This document shows, piece after piece, positions 8,785 to 17,074 of a DNA stretch of 64,000 bases (position 1 is its first letter; each line of letters opens with the position of its first letter). Location: the NCBI GenBank assembly GCA_041645535.1, contig JBAZPT010000001.1, forward strand, positions 62,001-126,000. The letters are read 5' to 3'. The translations under genes and the position numbers were made by a program. The stretch comes from JBAZPT01 sp041645535. Lineage in GTDB: Bacteria; Patescibacteriota; Minisyncoccia; Moranbacterales; UBA2206. The notes below the pieces were generated by a model. The model searched no databases, was not told the DNA's origin, and worked only from the letters and a program-made list of their open reading frames with translations.

Positions 8785-8818
8785 ATCCCGGCAAGACATT
8801 CTTGCCGGGAAAATATTT
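8785..8818. terminator. Bidirectional terminator between the Cys-rich gene and miaA
   Basis: A 9-bp GC-rich perfect stem (cccggcaag / cttgccggg) at 8787-8809 has A-rich sequence on the left and T-rich sequence on the right, so it can end transcripts from both converging genes. Confidence 0.85.
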
Positions 8819-9748
8819 TTATAAAGTAAAATTTTTAGTTTCTTTTTCAATCTCTTTGTAATCCTTCAGCCAGTTTATTCTTTGGTCTTTTTTGAACCAG
8901 GTCATTTGCCGTTTAGCGTAATTTTTTTCAGCCAGGTAAACTTTTTCGAATAATTCTTCGCGGGATATTTTTTTTTGCAAAAACAGCGGAATCCAAAAAT
9001 ATCCCAGACCGAAGCTTTGGATTTTTTTCCAACTCAATTTATACTTTTCTCGCAAAACCTTCACCTCTTGTATCATCCCGTTTTTAAAGCGTTCTTTAAG
9101 ACGCCTCTTAATATTTTCTTGCAATTTTTCTTTTGGAATATCAATTCCGATTTGGAGGAATTGTAGGGGTCCGACCCCTACAGCGTAGGGGTCGGACCCC
9201 TTCGCGTTGTCAATGGACGGCACCTTGTCGAGCGTTTTACATATTTCAATCGCTCTAATTAGTCTGACCTTATTATTTTTATCAATACTTCTAGCTCTTT
9301 TTGAATCTAATTTTTTAAGCATGTTGAATAAACGCTCGGCAGAATAATTATGTAATTTATTACGTAATTTTTTGTTTGGAGCAACCTCTGGAAAATCAAC
9401 ATTATCCACAATGGCTTTAATCCAAAAACCGGTGCCGCCGCAGATGATCGGCAACTTACCGCGCTCTAAAATATCCTCAATAATCTTGTCTGCCTGCTTT
9501 TTAAATTTGGCGACATTATAGTCGGTTTTGGGGCTGACAATATCCAGCATCCAGTGTTTTACTCCGCGCATTTCTTTTTTAGTAATTTTCCCTGTTCCAA
9601 TGTCCATCCCGCGATAAATCTGCCGGCTGTCGGCCGAAATCACCTCGCCGTTGAATTTTTTAGCAAGCTTAATCGCTACTTCCGATTTTCCCGATGAAGT
9701 GGGGCCTAAAACGACAAGGACTTTGTTATTTCTTTTTTCCATAACCAA
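8819..9748 (-). CDS. miaA: tRNA dimethylallyltransferase
   Basis: Adds a dimethylallyl group to A37 of tRNAs reading UNN codons, the substrate of MiaB encoded upstream on the same strand. Walker A GPTSSGKS lies at residues 15-22, followed by ISADSRQIYRGMDIGTGK and the WMLDIVSP segment. At 309 residues it has normal length. Residues of about 183-195 (AKGSDPYAVGVGPLQ) derive from an in-frame palindromic DNA repeat (9163-9201) and are not expected in the family. The start overlaps the end of miaB by 23 bases. Confidence 0.95.
   Translation of the reverse strand: MVMEKRNNKVLVVLGPTSSGKSEVAIKLAKKFNGEVISADSRQIYRGMDIGTGKITKKEMRGVKHWMLDIVSPKTDYNVAKFKKQADKIIEDILERGKLPIICGGTGFWIKAIVDNVDFPEVAPNKKLRNKLHNYSAERLFNMLKKLDSKRARSIDKNNKVRLIRAIEICKTLDKVPSIDNAKGSDPYAVGVGPLQFLQIGIDIPKEKLQENIKRRLKERFKNGMIQEVKVLREKYKLSWKKIQSFGLGYFWIPLFLQKKISREELFEKVYLAEKNYAKRQMTWFKKDQRINWLKDYKEIEKETKNFTL
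9163..9201. repeat. Paired palindromes inside miaA, family B (core aggggtcSgacccct)
   Basis: Two nearly identical palindromes, 9163-9181 and 9187-9201, lie four to five bases apart and are read in frame without disrupting miaA. The paired layout is the same as for family A in rnhB. Confidence 0.85.
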
Positions 9749-10850
9749 CTAATGATCTTAAAATTCTCTCTCTCCTTTTTTTCTCCGGAAGATCAACTGT
9801 TTCTTTCAGTTTCCAGGCGGCTGTGCCAGGGCGCGGGGAATATTTATTGATATAGGCTTCGTTATATCCGACTTGCTTGAATATTTTTACTGATTCTGCA
9901 AAGTCTTCTTTGGTTTCACCGGGAAAACCGACGATTATGTCAGTAGTAAAGCTGGCGCCAGGAATATTTTTTTTGATTTTATTGATCAAGTCCAAATAGT
10001 GTTTTTGCGTGTAGGGGCGGTTCATAGCTTTGAGAATTTTGTCGCTTCCGGCCTGGACTGGCAAATGAATTTCGCGGTCAATGTTTTTATTTTTGGCAAT
10101 GACTTTCATAAGATCTCCCGAAAAATCTTTTGGATGCGATGTGAGAAACTTGAAATTTATCCCAGGATTGTTTCTGGCAAGGTTGTCTAATAGTTCTGCA
10201 AAGCCGGTTTTTTTGTGGGAATAGCTGTTGACATTTTGTCCAAGAAGAATAATTTCTTTATATTTTTTGCGAACGAGGCTTTTTACTTCTTTGATAATTT
10301 CGTTTGTTGGTCTCGAAACTTCTCTGCCACGGGCATAAGGCACGATGCAATAGGAGCAAAAATTATTGCAACCGGTCATGATGGGGACATAGGCGGAAAA
10401 AGGCGTGGAATATTTCGGTTTAATATTTAAATATTGATTTAGTTTAATATCATAGCTATCGCTAGGATATTCAACTAGTAATTTTTTATGAATTAATTCT
10501 GTAATTTTTTCTGGAAAATTTTTTATTTCGCAAAATAAATCAACTTTATTTTTCAGTCTTTTTTGCACATCTTTTCGGTTTGCCAAGCATCCAGTTAAAA
10601 TTATTTTGATTTCAGGATATTTTTTCCTAAGATTATGAATTTGGCCATAAGCGCGGTCTTCGGCCATCTGGCGCACTCCGCAAGTATTAAAAATAACTAA
10701 GTCAGCTGAATTTATATCCTTGGCCGGTTTGAATTTATGCAATTCCAAAAATCCGGCGATTCTTTCGCTATCCGAGATATTCATCTGGCAACCAAAAGTC
10801 TTTATGAAATAATAAAGTTGACTTTTTCGGCTGTTTTTGCTAGTTTTCAT
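9726..10850 (-). CDS. miaB: tRNA-2-methylthio-N6-dimethylallyladenosine synthase, TRAM domain absent
   Basis: Radical-SAM methylthiotransferase acting on i6A37 made by MiaA. The three N-terminal cluster cysteines are in FGCQMN, NTCGVRQMAED and LTGCLANRK; the radical-SAM motif is GCNNFCSYCIVPYARGREVSRP. The protein ends soon after NKYSPRPGTAAWKL with a short helix and KKK, so the roughly 60-residue TRAM RNA-binding domain of standard MiaB is missing. I prefer the ATG at 10850 (374 residues); a TTG start at 10871 would add seven residues. The two genes form a miaB-miaA unit. Confidence 0.93.
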   Translation of the reverse strand: MKTSKNSRKSQLYYFIKTFGCQMNISDSERIAGFLELHKFKPAKDINSADLVIFNTCGVRQMAEDRAYGQIHNLRKKYPEIKIILTGCLANRKDVQKRLKNKVDLFCEIKNFPEKITELIHKKLLVEYPSDSYDIKLNQYLNIKPKYSTPFSAYVPIMTGCNNFCSYCIVPYARGREVSRPTNEIIKEVKSLVRKKYKEIILLGQNVNSYSHKKTGFAELLDNLARNNPGINFKFLTSHPKDFSGDLMKVIAKNKNIDREIHLPVQAGSDKILKAMNRPYTQKHYLDLINKIKKNIPGASFTTDIIVGFPGETKEDFAESVKIFKQVGYNEAYINKYSPRPGTAAWKLKETVDLPEKKRRERILRSLVGYGKKK

Positions 10851-10923
10851 TAAGGTTTCTTTTACAAACAAGTATTCATTAGGATACTTAATAATAGGTC
10901 AAAAATCAAGGGAGGGGAAAACC

Positions 10924-11178
10924 ATGGATAGGAAAATACAGTGCAGTTATTATGTAGTTCGATATTATCTAATGCGTGAGAATAGGGTCGTGGGTCCTGA
11001 CGGCAAAGCAAAGATTGAAGAGGTGCCGCAGGAGCATGAAGACGAAATAAATCCTCAGGCACCGCTTAGCGAATGGATGGCAAAAAATCCGCAGGCGGAA
11101 ATTCCGAGGATTGCAAATGTAATAGTGTTTGAAAAAGACAAGCACGGATTCACCATTGTCCATAAAAATTACATATAG
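10924..11178 (+). CDS. Small hypothetical protein (84 residues)
   Basis: Unrecognised soluble protein beginning MDRKIQCSYYVVRYYLM. It has a charged middle (EEVPQEHEDEINPQ) and a C-terminal strand-like part (ANVIVFEKDKHGFTIVHKNYI). The start at 10924 is chosen because of the strong Shine-Dalgarno gggagggg seven bases upstream. It is divergent from miaB and 25 bases before another small gene with a very similar leader (aaaatcaagggagg), so the two form a small operon. Confidence 0.6.
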   Translation: MDRKIQCSYYVVRYYLMRENRVVGPDGKAKIEEVPQEHEDEINPQAPLSEWMAKNPQAEIPRIANVIVFEKDKHGFTIVHKNYI

Positions 11179-11203
11179 TGAAAATCAAGGGAGGAGGAAA
11201 AAA

Positions 11204-11428
11204 ATGGAGCTTTTCGACAGAACATCGGGTCTGGCGTTTAGAATAGTTACTGTTAAAAACCAACATGGCAGAGGCTGGAAACATATAGCACCTGATGGAA
11301 GTGGCTGGATTGATTTCAAACTTAAAGACGGAAAGGTCAAGAGAACAGTTGTTAAGGGTTATCTCTACAACGATCTAAAAAACACAATCGACAGGGTGAT
11401 GGAGAGAAATAAGATGAGCGAATCTTAA
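11204..11428 (+). CDS. Small hypothetical protein (74 residues)
   Basis: Unrecognised soluble protein, MELFDRTSGLAFRIVTVKNQ at the start, with alternating hydrophobic stretches suggesting a small beta-rich fold and a C-terminal helix. The ATG at 11204 follows a strong site (gggaggagg). It shares its upstream leader sequence with the preceding small gene and is followed by a strong terminator. Confidence 0.6.
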   Translation: MELFDRTSGLAFRIVTVKNQHGRGWKHIAPDGSGWIDFKLKDGKVKRTVVKGYLYNDLKNTIDRVMERNKMSES

Positions 11429-11440
11429 AAAGGAATTAAA

Positions 11441-11476
11441 AAAAGCCGACGGGGCAAAACTCCGTCGGCCTTTTTT
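11441..11476. terminator. Bidirectional terminator between the small gene pair and thrS
   Basis: GC-rich 8-bp stem (gccgacgg / ccgtcggc) at 11445-11469 with A-tract to the left and six T to the right. Confidence 0.88.
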
Positions 11477-11489
11477 ATTATAAAGTTTA

Positions 11490-13256
11490 TTATTTTTTAT
11501 CTTCAATCTCTTTCTTAATCTTTTCAATAAATTCATTCACTTTCATCACTTCCTGCTTGCCCGTCGAAACCTTGGCGGAGGCGGGATTTTTGTCTACTCT
11601 AGCGCGCACGGCGACGGAGTCGGCGGTCATTTCTTTTTCTCCAACCACGAGCATATAGGGAATTTTTTGTTTCTCGGCCTCGGAAATTCTTTTGCCCAGA
11701 CTTTCTTTGGAGTCGTCGAGTTCGACGCGGATATTGGCTGAAATTAATTTTTCTTTAACTTGCTTAGCGTATTCCCCAAATTTTTCTTCTGAAACAGGAA
11801 TGACCACCGCTTGCACAGGCGAGAGCCAGACTGGAAAAGCGCCGGCATAATGTTCAGTGATGATGCCGATAAATCTTTCAAAAGCTCCGAAAATAGCCGC
11901 GTGGATCATCACTGGCGTTTTCTTCTGGCCGTCATTGTCTATATATTCCAGTTCAAAACGCTGCGGTAGTTGGAAATCTAATTGTATAGTTGCGAGTTGC
12001 CAGCGCCGTCCCAGCGCGTCTTTAATATCAATATCAATTTTCGGCCCGTAAAAAGCGCCGTCTTTTTCTTTCACTTCATATTTTACTTTTTCGCTTTTCA
12101 GGGCTGACTCTAGATCTTTCTCGGCTTCGTCCCAGTCTTTAATTTCTCCCATAAAATCTTCCGGGCGGGTGGAAAGGAAAAATTCCGGTTCAATGCCGAA
12201 ACAGTTGTAATATTCCCGCGCCATCTTAAGAAGCGAAATTATTTCATCTTTCACTTGATCCTTAGTAAGAAATACATGTGAATCGTCTTGGGTAATATGT
12301 CTCACTCGCAGAAGCCCGTTGAGTTCGCCGGATTTTTCATTTCTCATCACGCGGCCGATTTCAGTATAGCGAACGGGCAATTCTTTGTATGATCTTTGCT
12401 TTTCAGCGTAAATTTTAATGTTGAAAGGACAGTCCATCGGTTTGATGCAATAAATTTCTTTCTCTACCTCAAATGAAAACATACTATCCTTATAATGATC
12501 CCAATGGCCGGAAGTTTTCCAGAGTCCACATTTAGCCAGAATCGGAGTTTGAATTTCCTCATAGCCATATTTTTTGCGAAGGCTTTTGCCGAGATTTTCC
12601 AAAATATTCCAAACAATCATGCCTTTCGGATGCCAAAAAGCCGAACCGGGAGCTTCCGGATGGAAAGAATACAAATCCAATTCACGGCCGATTTTTTTGT
12701 GGTCTCTTTTGCCTGCTTCTTCCATTTGTACTAGATACTCATCTAGTTCTTTCTTACTTTCAAAAGCCACGCCGTATATTCTTTGCAATTGTTTATTTTT
12801 TTCGTTGCTTTTCCAGTAAGCGCCGGAAATGCGGGTGAGCTTCAAGGCTTCGGATTTTATTTCTCCGGTGGAATCCAAATGCGGGCCAGAGCACAAATCT
12901 ACAAAACCGTTTGTTTTATAAACCGAAACTTTTTTACTGTCATCTTTTTCGAGATCATTAATCAGCTCAATTTTATAATCCTGTCCCAGCTTTTTGAAAT
13001 GCTCGAGCGCGTTTTTGGCGGAAATCTCTTCTTTTTCAAATGGATAGTTGGCTTTGATTATTTCCTTCATTTTTTCTTCCAAAATCGGCAGGTCTTCGGG
13101 AATTAGGGTTCTCGGCAGTTCAAAATCGTAATAGAACCCGTTTTCGATGGCCGGACCGATGCCGAATTTGGCGTCCGGAAACATTTCCAAAACCGCTGCG
13201 GCCAGGACATGCGAGGCGGAATGGCGAATAATTTCTAAATTAGTATTCTTTTTCAT
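11490..13256 (-). CDS. thrS: Threonyl-tRNA synthetase lacking the TGS domain
   Basis: Charges tRNA(Thr). The 588-residue protein starts directly in the editing-like (N2/SAD) domain (IIRHSASHVLAAAVLEMFPDAKFGIGPAIENGFYYD), so the N-terminal TGS domain of about 60 residues is absent. The catalytic core has the zinc/active-site segments CGLWKTSGHWDHYKDSMF and MDCPFNIKIY plus motif 2 (RYTEIGRVMRNEKSGELNGLLRVR is the region). The anticodon-binding domain starts near SPVQAVVIPVSE. Residues of about 557-568 (NPASAKVSTGKQE) derive from an inserted palindromic repeat near the C-terminus. Confidence 0.96.
   Translation of the reverse strand: MKKNTNLEIIRHSASHVLAAAVLEMFPDAKFGIGPAIENGFYYDFELPRTLIPEDLPILEEKMKEIIKANYPFEKEEISAKNALEHFKKLGQDYKIELINDLEKDDSKKVSVYKTNGFVDLCSGPHLDSTGEIKSEALKLTRISGAYWKSNEKNKQLQRIYGVAFESKKELDEYLVQMEEAGKRDHKKIGRELDLYSFHPEAPGSAFWHPKGMIVWNILENLGKSLRKKYGYEEIQTPILAKCGLWKTSGHWDHYKDSMFSFEVEKEIYCIKPMDCPFNIKIYAEKQRSYKELPVRYTEIGRVMRNEKSGELNGLLRVRHITQDDSHVFLTKDQVKDEIISLLKMAREYYNCFGIEPEFFLSTRPEDFMGEIKDWDEAEKDLESALKSEKVKYEVKEKDGAFYGPKIDIDIKDALGRRWQLATIQLDFQLPQRFELEYIDNDGQKKTPVMIHAAIFGAFERFIGIITEHYAGAFPVWLSPVQAVVIPVSEEKFGEYAKQVKEKLISANIRVELDDSKESLGKRISEAEKQKIPYMLVVGEKEMTADSVAVRARVDKNPASAKVSTGKQEVMKVNEFIEKIKKEIEDKK
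11552..11586. repeat. In-frame palindromic repeat in thrS, family C
   Basis: Degenerate copy of a gcctccgccgaggc-type palindrome. Better copies sit in smc (61786-61815) and rpsP (63365-63394), each encoding a P-A-S-A-x-A/V-S/T-x-x-K-like peptide. Confidence 0.75.
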
Positions 13257-13269
13257 GGTCTATGGAGCT

Positions 13270-13298
13270 ATACTATAATAAAAACAGACAAAAGTCAA
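13270..13298 (-). promoter_or_regulatory. Sigma-70-type promoter of thrS
   Basis: On the minus strand TTGACT (13298-13293), a 17-base spacer and TAGTAT (13275-13270), 14 bases before the thrS ATG. Confidence 0.75.
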
Positions 13299-13373
13299 AA
13301 ACTTGCAAAAAAAGACATCTTGCTTTAGGCTTGAGAGAATCTTAATCAAGCTAGGTCTTTATCTTTATAAGCA

Positions 13374-13709
13374 ATGAAAAAGCGTATTATTATTCAGGTG
13401 CATGGGCGGGTGCAGGGGGTCTTTTACCGGCAAATGGCGCAGGAAGTTGCTCGAAAACTGGGTATTGGCGGTTATGCCGACCGGTTGCCTAATGGTGGGA
13501 TTATTATTGAGGCCGAGGGCGAAGAGGCGCATCTCGAGATTTTTTTACGCTGGTGCCGGCAGGGACCAAGCCTTTCCAAAGTAGAAATGGTAACATTTGA
13601 ACATTCTCACGAAATTAAAAACTTTGATATTTTTGAAGTCAAAAATACCCACCAAAAACCGGCTAGTTTCGGTTTTTATTTTTATCGTGAAACCCAGACA
13701 AGCATATAG
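13374..13709 (+). CDS. acyP: Acylphosphatase-like protein with altered active site
   Basis: Small alpha/beta-sandwich protein of the acylphosphatase family, which hydrolyses acyl phosphates. The phosphate loop VHGRVQGVFYRQM with its catalytic Arg is intact. In the second motif, aligned as G-W-V-R-N-L-P-D-G in the family, this protein reads G-Y-A-D-R-L-P-N-G, so the catalytic Asn appears replaced by Arg. The 111-residue protein also carries a C-terminal extension of about 20 residues (THQKPASFGFYFYRETQTS). Activity may be reduced or changed. It is followed 22 bases later by a membrane protein gene with its own -10-like TATAAT. Confidence 0.85.
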   Translation: MKKRIIIQVHGRVQGVFYRQMAQEVARKLGIGGYADRLPNGGIIIEAEGEEAHLEIFLRWCRQGPSLSKVEMVTFEHSHEIKNFDIFEVKNTHQKPASFGFYFYRETQTSI

Positions 13710-13731
13710 TTTTCTGTGTTATAATTAAAAA

Positions 13732-14382
13732 ATGAAAAGGAAAACAACTCTGCGGGTAGCAGCCTTCGCGGTCATTTTGGGCTTGATGTTTTATGCTTCT
13801 TCCGAAGCGCAAAGCGCGCTGGTCAAATATGCCGACTCCATCGGCGCTTATTTCCGGGCAAACGCGATTTTGGGCGGGATTATTTTTATCGCGGTTTCGG
13901 CTCTGGCTGTTTTGCTTTCTCCTTTCAGCAGCGTCCCGCTGGTTCCGTCGGCGATTATGGCTTGGGGAAATTTCACGGCATTCTGGCTTTTATATCTCGG
14001 CTGGATTATTGGCGGGGTAATTGCTTATTTTGTTGGATCTTTTTTTTCAGAGAAAATAATCAAACGGTTTATTCCTTTGGAAAAAGTAGATTACTACAGA
14101 GAACGGATTTCGGCGAATTCGCAATTTTGGCTGGTTTTCCTTTTTCGCCTGGCTATTCCTTCGGAGGCGGCCAGTTATACCTTGGGCATTATCCGCTATG
14201 ATTTTTGGAAATATTTTGCAGTCACAATTTTGACGGAAATAGTGTTCGCTTTGTTTGTAGTGTATTCGAGCGCTATATTGTTGAGCGGGAAAATATTGTA
14301 TTTCTCGGCAGTTATACTCGCTGGCGGGGCGGTCTTGTATTTTTTATACCGGTATGTCCAGCGCCGGATAAAAAAGCAGTAA
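13732..14382 (+). CDS. TVP38/TMEM64-family (SNARE-associated/VTT) membrane protein
   Basis: A 216-residue integral membrane protein with about five hydrophobic segments. The SPFSSVPLVPSAIMAWGNFTAFWLLYLGWIIGGVIAYFVG region matches the VTT/DedA core (a re-entrant loop followed by GxxxGxxxxYxxG), and FLFRLAIPSEAASYTLGI matches the second conserved half. DedA/TVP38 relatives are linked to lipid transport or scrambling and membrane homeostasis. The exact substrate cannot be read from the sequence. Confidence 0.85.
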   Translation: MKRKTTLRVAAFAVILGLMFYASSEAQSALVKYADSIGAYFRANAILGGIIFIAVSALAVLLSPFSSVPLVPSAIMAWGNFTAFWLLYLGWIIGGVIAYFVGSFFSEKIIKRFIPLEKVDYYRERISANSQFWLVFLFRLAIPSEAASYTLGIIRYDFWKYFAVTILTEIVFALFVVYSSAILLSGKILYFSAVILAGGAVLYFLYRYVQRRIKKQ

Positions 14383-14436
14383 TAATGGGCTTTTTTGCGA
14401 CCCCTTGACAAGATATAAATAAAACCCCCATGTTTA

Positions 14437-14464
14437 TTGCATTGTTTTCAGAAAGTGCTATAAT
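14437..14464 (+). promoter_or_regulatory. Promoter for the HU gene
   Basis: TTGCAT at 14437-14442, a 16-base spacer and TATAAT at 14459-14464, 30 bases before the HU start. A further TTGACA occurs at 14405 and a further TATAAT at 14471, so there may be more than one start. Confidence 0.65.
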
Positions 14465-14494
14465 TAGGCTTATAATTAATAACTAATAAAAACT

Positions 14495-14776
14495 ATGGCG
14501 AAAATGACAAAGTCGCAAATCATCGCTGCCTTGGCTGAAAAGTCGGGAATGGCGAAGAAAGATGTTGTGACCCTCATGGACACATTAGTAGAGCTGGCCT
14601 ACTCTGAGGTCAAAAAGAGCGGCGAATTCGTCGTTCCGGGCTTTGGAAAGATGGTAAAAGTGAACCGCAAGGCTCGCATGGGCGTAAACCCGGCAACTGG
14701 AGCCAAGATCCAGATTGCGGCCAAAACCGTAGTAAAATTCCGCTTAGCTAAGGCGGCTAAAGAAGCCGTTTTATAG
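14495..14776 (+). CDS. hup: HU-family DNA-binding protein
   Basis: Nucleoid protein of 93 residues. N-terminal helices MTKSQIIAALAEKSGMAKKDVVTLMDTLVELA are followed by the beta arms with FVVPGFGKMVKVNRKARMGVNPATGAKIQI, where the conserved Pro of the NPxTG arm tip intercalates in DNA in homologues. The gene has its own promoter and terminator and is therefore monocistronic. Confidence 0.96.
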   Translation: MAKMTKSQIIAALAEKSGMAKKDVVTLMDTLVELAYSEVKKSGEFVVPGFGKMVKVNRKARMGVNPATGAKIQIAAKTVVKFRLAKAAKEAVL

Positions 14777-14802
14777 TAGTGACAGCGACTTTATAAACAA
14801 AG

Positions 14803-14833
14803 ATCCTCGGACTTCAATTTTCGGGGATTTTTG
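14803..14833 (+). terminator. Terminator after the HU gene
   Basis: Stem atcctcg / cggggat (one G-U pair) at 14803-14828 followed by a T-run. Confidence 0.75.
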
Positions 14834-14878
14834 CTTTTTGTGGTATACTGGAATTGTAAGAAAAGATCATATTAAATT

Positions 14879-15484
14879 ATGAAATTATTTTTGGACATCG
14901 AAACACTGCCGGCTTCAGAGGAGTATCACCAAATACTCAAGATGATGCACGACAAAAAAGGCAAGAAGGACGATGATTTTGGAGAATATCTGCTCAAGAC
15001 TTCTTTTGACGGAGCGTATGGCCGGATTTTGTGCATTGGTTACGCGGTGGATGATGCGGAGACGAAAGTGTTGTATAACGAAAACGACGAAAAAAAGACA
15101 CTTGAGCAGTTTTGGGATCTGGCGCAATATGCCGATTTGTTCATCGGCCACAATGTGATGGACTTTGATTTGCGCTTTATTTTTCAACGGTCGATTATCA
15201 ATGGCGTAAAGCCGCCGCAGAATCTGCTGAATTTGCCTTTCGCGCGCTACCGCAACAATCCGATTTTCGACACGATGAAGGAATGGGTGAAATGGTCGAA
15301 TAATACTGTGGGACTTGAGCATCTGGCGCTGGCGCTTGGCATTCCCACGCCCAAAGACGGCATTGACGGCTCGCAAGTCTGGGATTTTTTTAAAGCCGGG
15401 AAAGTTCAGGAAATTCTGGAATACTGCAAAAGAGATGTGGAAACAACCCGGGCGGTGTATGAGAGAATGATTTTTGAAAGCTAA
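14879..15484 (+). CDS. DnaQ-fold 3'-5' exonuclease (predicted PolB-like)
   Basis: A 201-residue stand-alone exonuclease of the DEDD superfamily. Motif I is FLDIETLP at residues 4-11, motif II is IGHNVMDFDLRF at about residues 93-104 and motif III is YCKRDVETTRAVYERM near the C-terminus, with Y/D residues of the DEDDy type. The FDTMKEWVKW and GLEHLALALGI segments match the predicted PolB-like exonuclease family. A role in proofreading or DNA repair is likely; the partner polymerase is unknown. Confidence 0.88.
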   Translation: MKLFLDIETLPASEEYHQILKMMHDKKGKKDDDFGEYLLKTSFDGAYGRILCIGYAVDDAETKVLYNENDEKKTLEQFWDLAQYADLFIGHNVMDFDLRFIFQRSIINGVKPPQNLLNLPFARYRNNPIFDTMKEWVKWSNNTVGLEHLALALGIPTPKDGIDGSQVWDFFKAGKVQEILEYCKRDVETTRAVYERMIFES

Positions 15485-15550
15485 TTGCCAAGAAGCGAAA
15501 AAGTGCTAAAGTATAAGCAGAGCAAAGTTTAATTATTTGGTAAAATCATT

Positions 15551-15760
15551 ATGGAAAAACAAGAAATTTCACAGGCGGGTAAAACGTTTGAAAAAAAATC
15601 AATAGAAATGAAAGCAAGAGCCGAAAGGTTTATTGATTTTAGTGTGGACAACCTTAAAAAAATAGTTACGATTGAAAGTGACGAAGAATTTAATAAAGAG
15701 TTAGAAGAATGGTCGAAATACTTTAAAAATGCAAGAAGTGAATATTTAGAAGGAGAATAA
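15551..15760 (+). CDS. Small helical hypothetical protein (69 residues)
   Basis: Charged, probably all-helical protein with no recognised motif (core FIDFSVDNLKKIVTIES). A promoter-like TTGCCA-16-TAAAGT lies upstream. It precedes the membrane-anchored PsbP-like gene by 29 bases and may be cotranscribed with it. Confidence 0.55.
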   Translation: MEKQEISQAGKTFEKKSIEMKARAERFIDFSVDNLKKIVTIESDEEFNKELEEWSKYFKNARSEYLEGE

Positions 15761-15789
15761 AAAAATAAATCGCTAAATTTTATATCACT

Positions 15790-16980
15790 ATGGAAGACGA
15801 AATTAGAATTTCTGGTTTAGACAGCGGAGGCAAAAAAAAGACTGTCCTTATAATTTCAATAGTCGTTCTAGTTTTAATCCTAGCAGGCGCGGGATTTTTT
15901 GTTTGGAAAAATTACTCTCAAAAACAGAGCCAATTTGAAAGTTTGCAAAAGCAAATTGAAGATCTAAAGAATCAAGCGCAAGCTCCGGCAGATCAAAATG
16001 CTACTCCGGAGGAAAACTCGGTTGAAGCGGCGGATACTCCCGAAACCGATTCGACGGGGGATTATGTCGGCTGGAAAATCTACAACAACTACGCGGTCGG
16101 CTATCAGTTGAAATATCCAGCGGACTGGACTATTAAAGAAACCAATGCTTACAGCGATCTGATGGAAAAAGACGTGAAATATGTGACGCTTTATAATCCA
16201 AATAAAAAATATTTCCTGCACTGGGGGCTGAAATACAAAGGTGATGAGTTTGCGGCCACGGATCGCACCGGTTTAGGCGCTGGCGATTTTGTGAACACTG
16301 GCACAAAGATCACGATTTTGGGAACGGCTGTGGACGTAGTTAAGCAGGTGTATAAAAGCGAAACCCAAGAAATGTTTTTTCCAGCCGCCGGAGAAACCAA
16401 AACTACGGACGGAAAATATTCTTTCGTAAACTCTTTTACCTATAATACGACCCATAGATCATCCGATCCTGATCTTTCCGGCATTCCCGAAGAAAAACTG
16501 GCGGAGAAAATTTTGGCTTCAGTGGTAATAATTCCGCGCACAGCTTCCGTTGGCTGCGCTTCCACGCTCACGTCAGCCGACAAATTAAACATGAAAGACT
16601 GGAAAACTTTCAAAAACGACAAATATGACTATTCTTTCGAATATCCGAAAGAATGGACCTACGACAAAGTGAGCGACAAACTGATTAATTTTAAAAATGG
16701 ATCAGACGGCGAAGTTTTTTCCTGGCGAAGCGAAGAGATGACGGCCATGGGTTTTGAAGGCTGGGAAGTGGACAGCGCGGAAAAGAATTTGAAAATAGCC
16801 TGCCAGAGCGCGAAGTCAACCTATCTCAAGCAGGGCGTTGAAAGAATGATTTTCACGCAATTCAAAAAGGGCGGCTTGGACCATATGACCAACTTTGGCT
16901 ACAAATATTTCGGCGCCTCGATTTCTTCAGATCTGGTTGAGGAATATGATTTGATTTTGAAAAGCGTGGCGTTTGAATAA
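15790..16980 (+). CDS. Membrane-anchored protein with two PsbP-like domains
   Basis: A 396-residue protein with a cytoplasmic N-terminus of about 18 residues, one transmembrane helix at about residues 19-40, a short coiled coil (QSQFESLQKQIEDLKNQ) and an acidic linker. Two outward-facing domains follow. Each starts with the same Y-x-Y/F-P-x-x-W signature: GYQLKYPADWTI at about residue 96 and YSFEYPKEWTYDK at about residue 282, recalling PsbP-like extracytoplasmic domains seen in several bacterial lipoproteins and membrane proteins. Function is unknown. An internal duplication is the simplest explanation of the two halves. Confidence 0.65.
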   Translation: MEDEIRISGLDSGGKKKTVLIISIVVLVLILAGAGFFVWKNYSQKQSQFESLQKQIEDLKNQAQAPADQNATPEENSVEAADTPETDSTGDYVGWKIYNNYAVGYQLKYPADWTIKETNAYSDLMEKDVKYVTLYNPNKKYFLHWGLKYKGDEFAATDRTGLGAGDFVNTGTKITILGTAVDVVKQVYKSETQEMFFPAAGETKTTDGKYSFVNSFTYNTTHRSSDPDLSGIPEEKLAEKILASVVIIPRTASVGCASTLTSADKLNMKDWKTFKNDKYDYSFEYPKEWTYDKVSDKLINFKNGSDGEVFSWRSEEMTAMGFEGWEVDSAEKNLKIACQSAKSTYLKQGVERMIFTQFKKGGLDHMTNFGYKYFGASISSDLVEEYDLILKSVAFE

Positions 16981-16986
16981 AAACAC

Positions 16987-17016
16987 TTGACTTTTTATTC
17001 AGAAAAGAGTTAAGAT
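16987..17016 (+). promoter_or_regulatory. Promoter for the small zinc-ribbon gene
   Basis: TTGACT at 16987-16992, an 18-base spacer and TAAGAT at 17011-17016. Confidence 0.6.
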
Positions 17017-17074
17017 TTAGGGACTTTAGGAGGAAAAGTTTTTTAACATAACCAATAAAAAAAGAGGAGGGATC

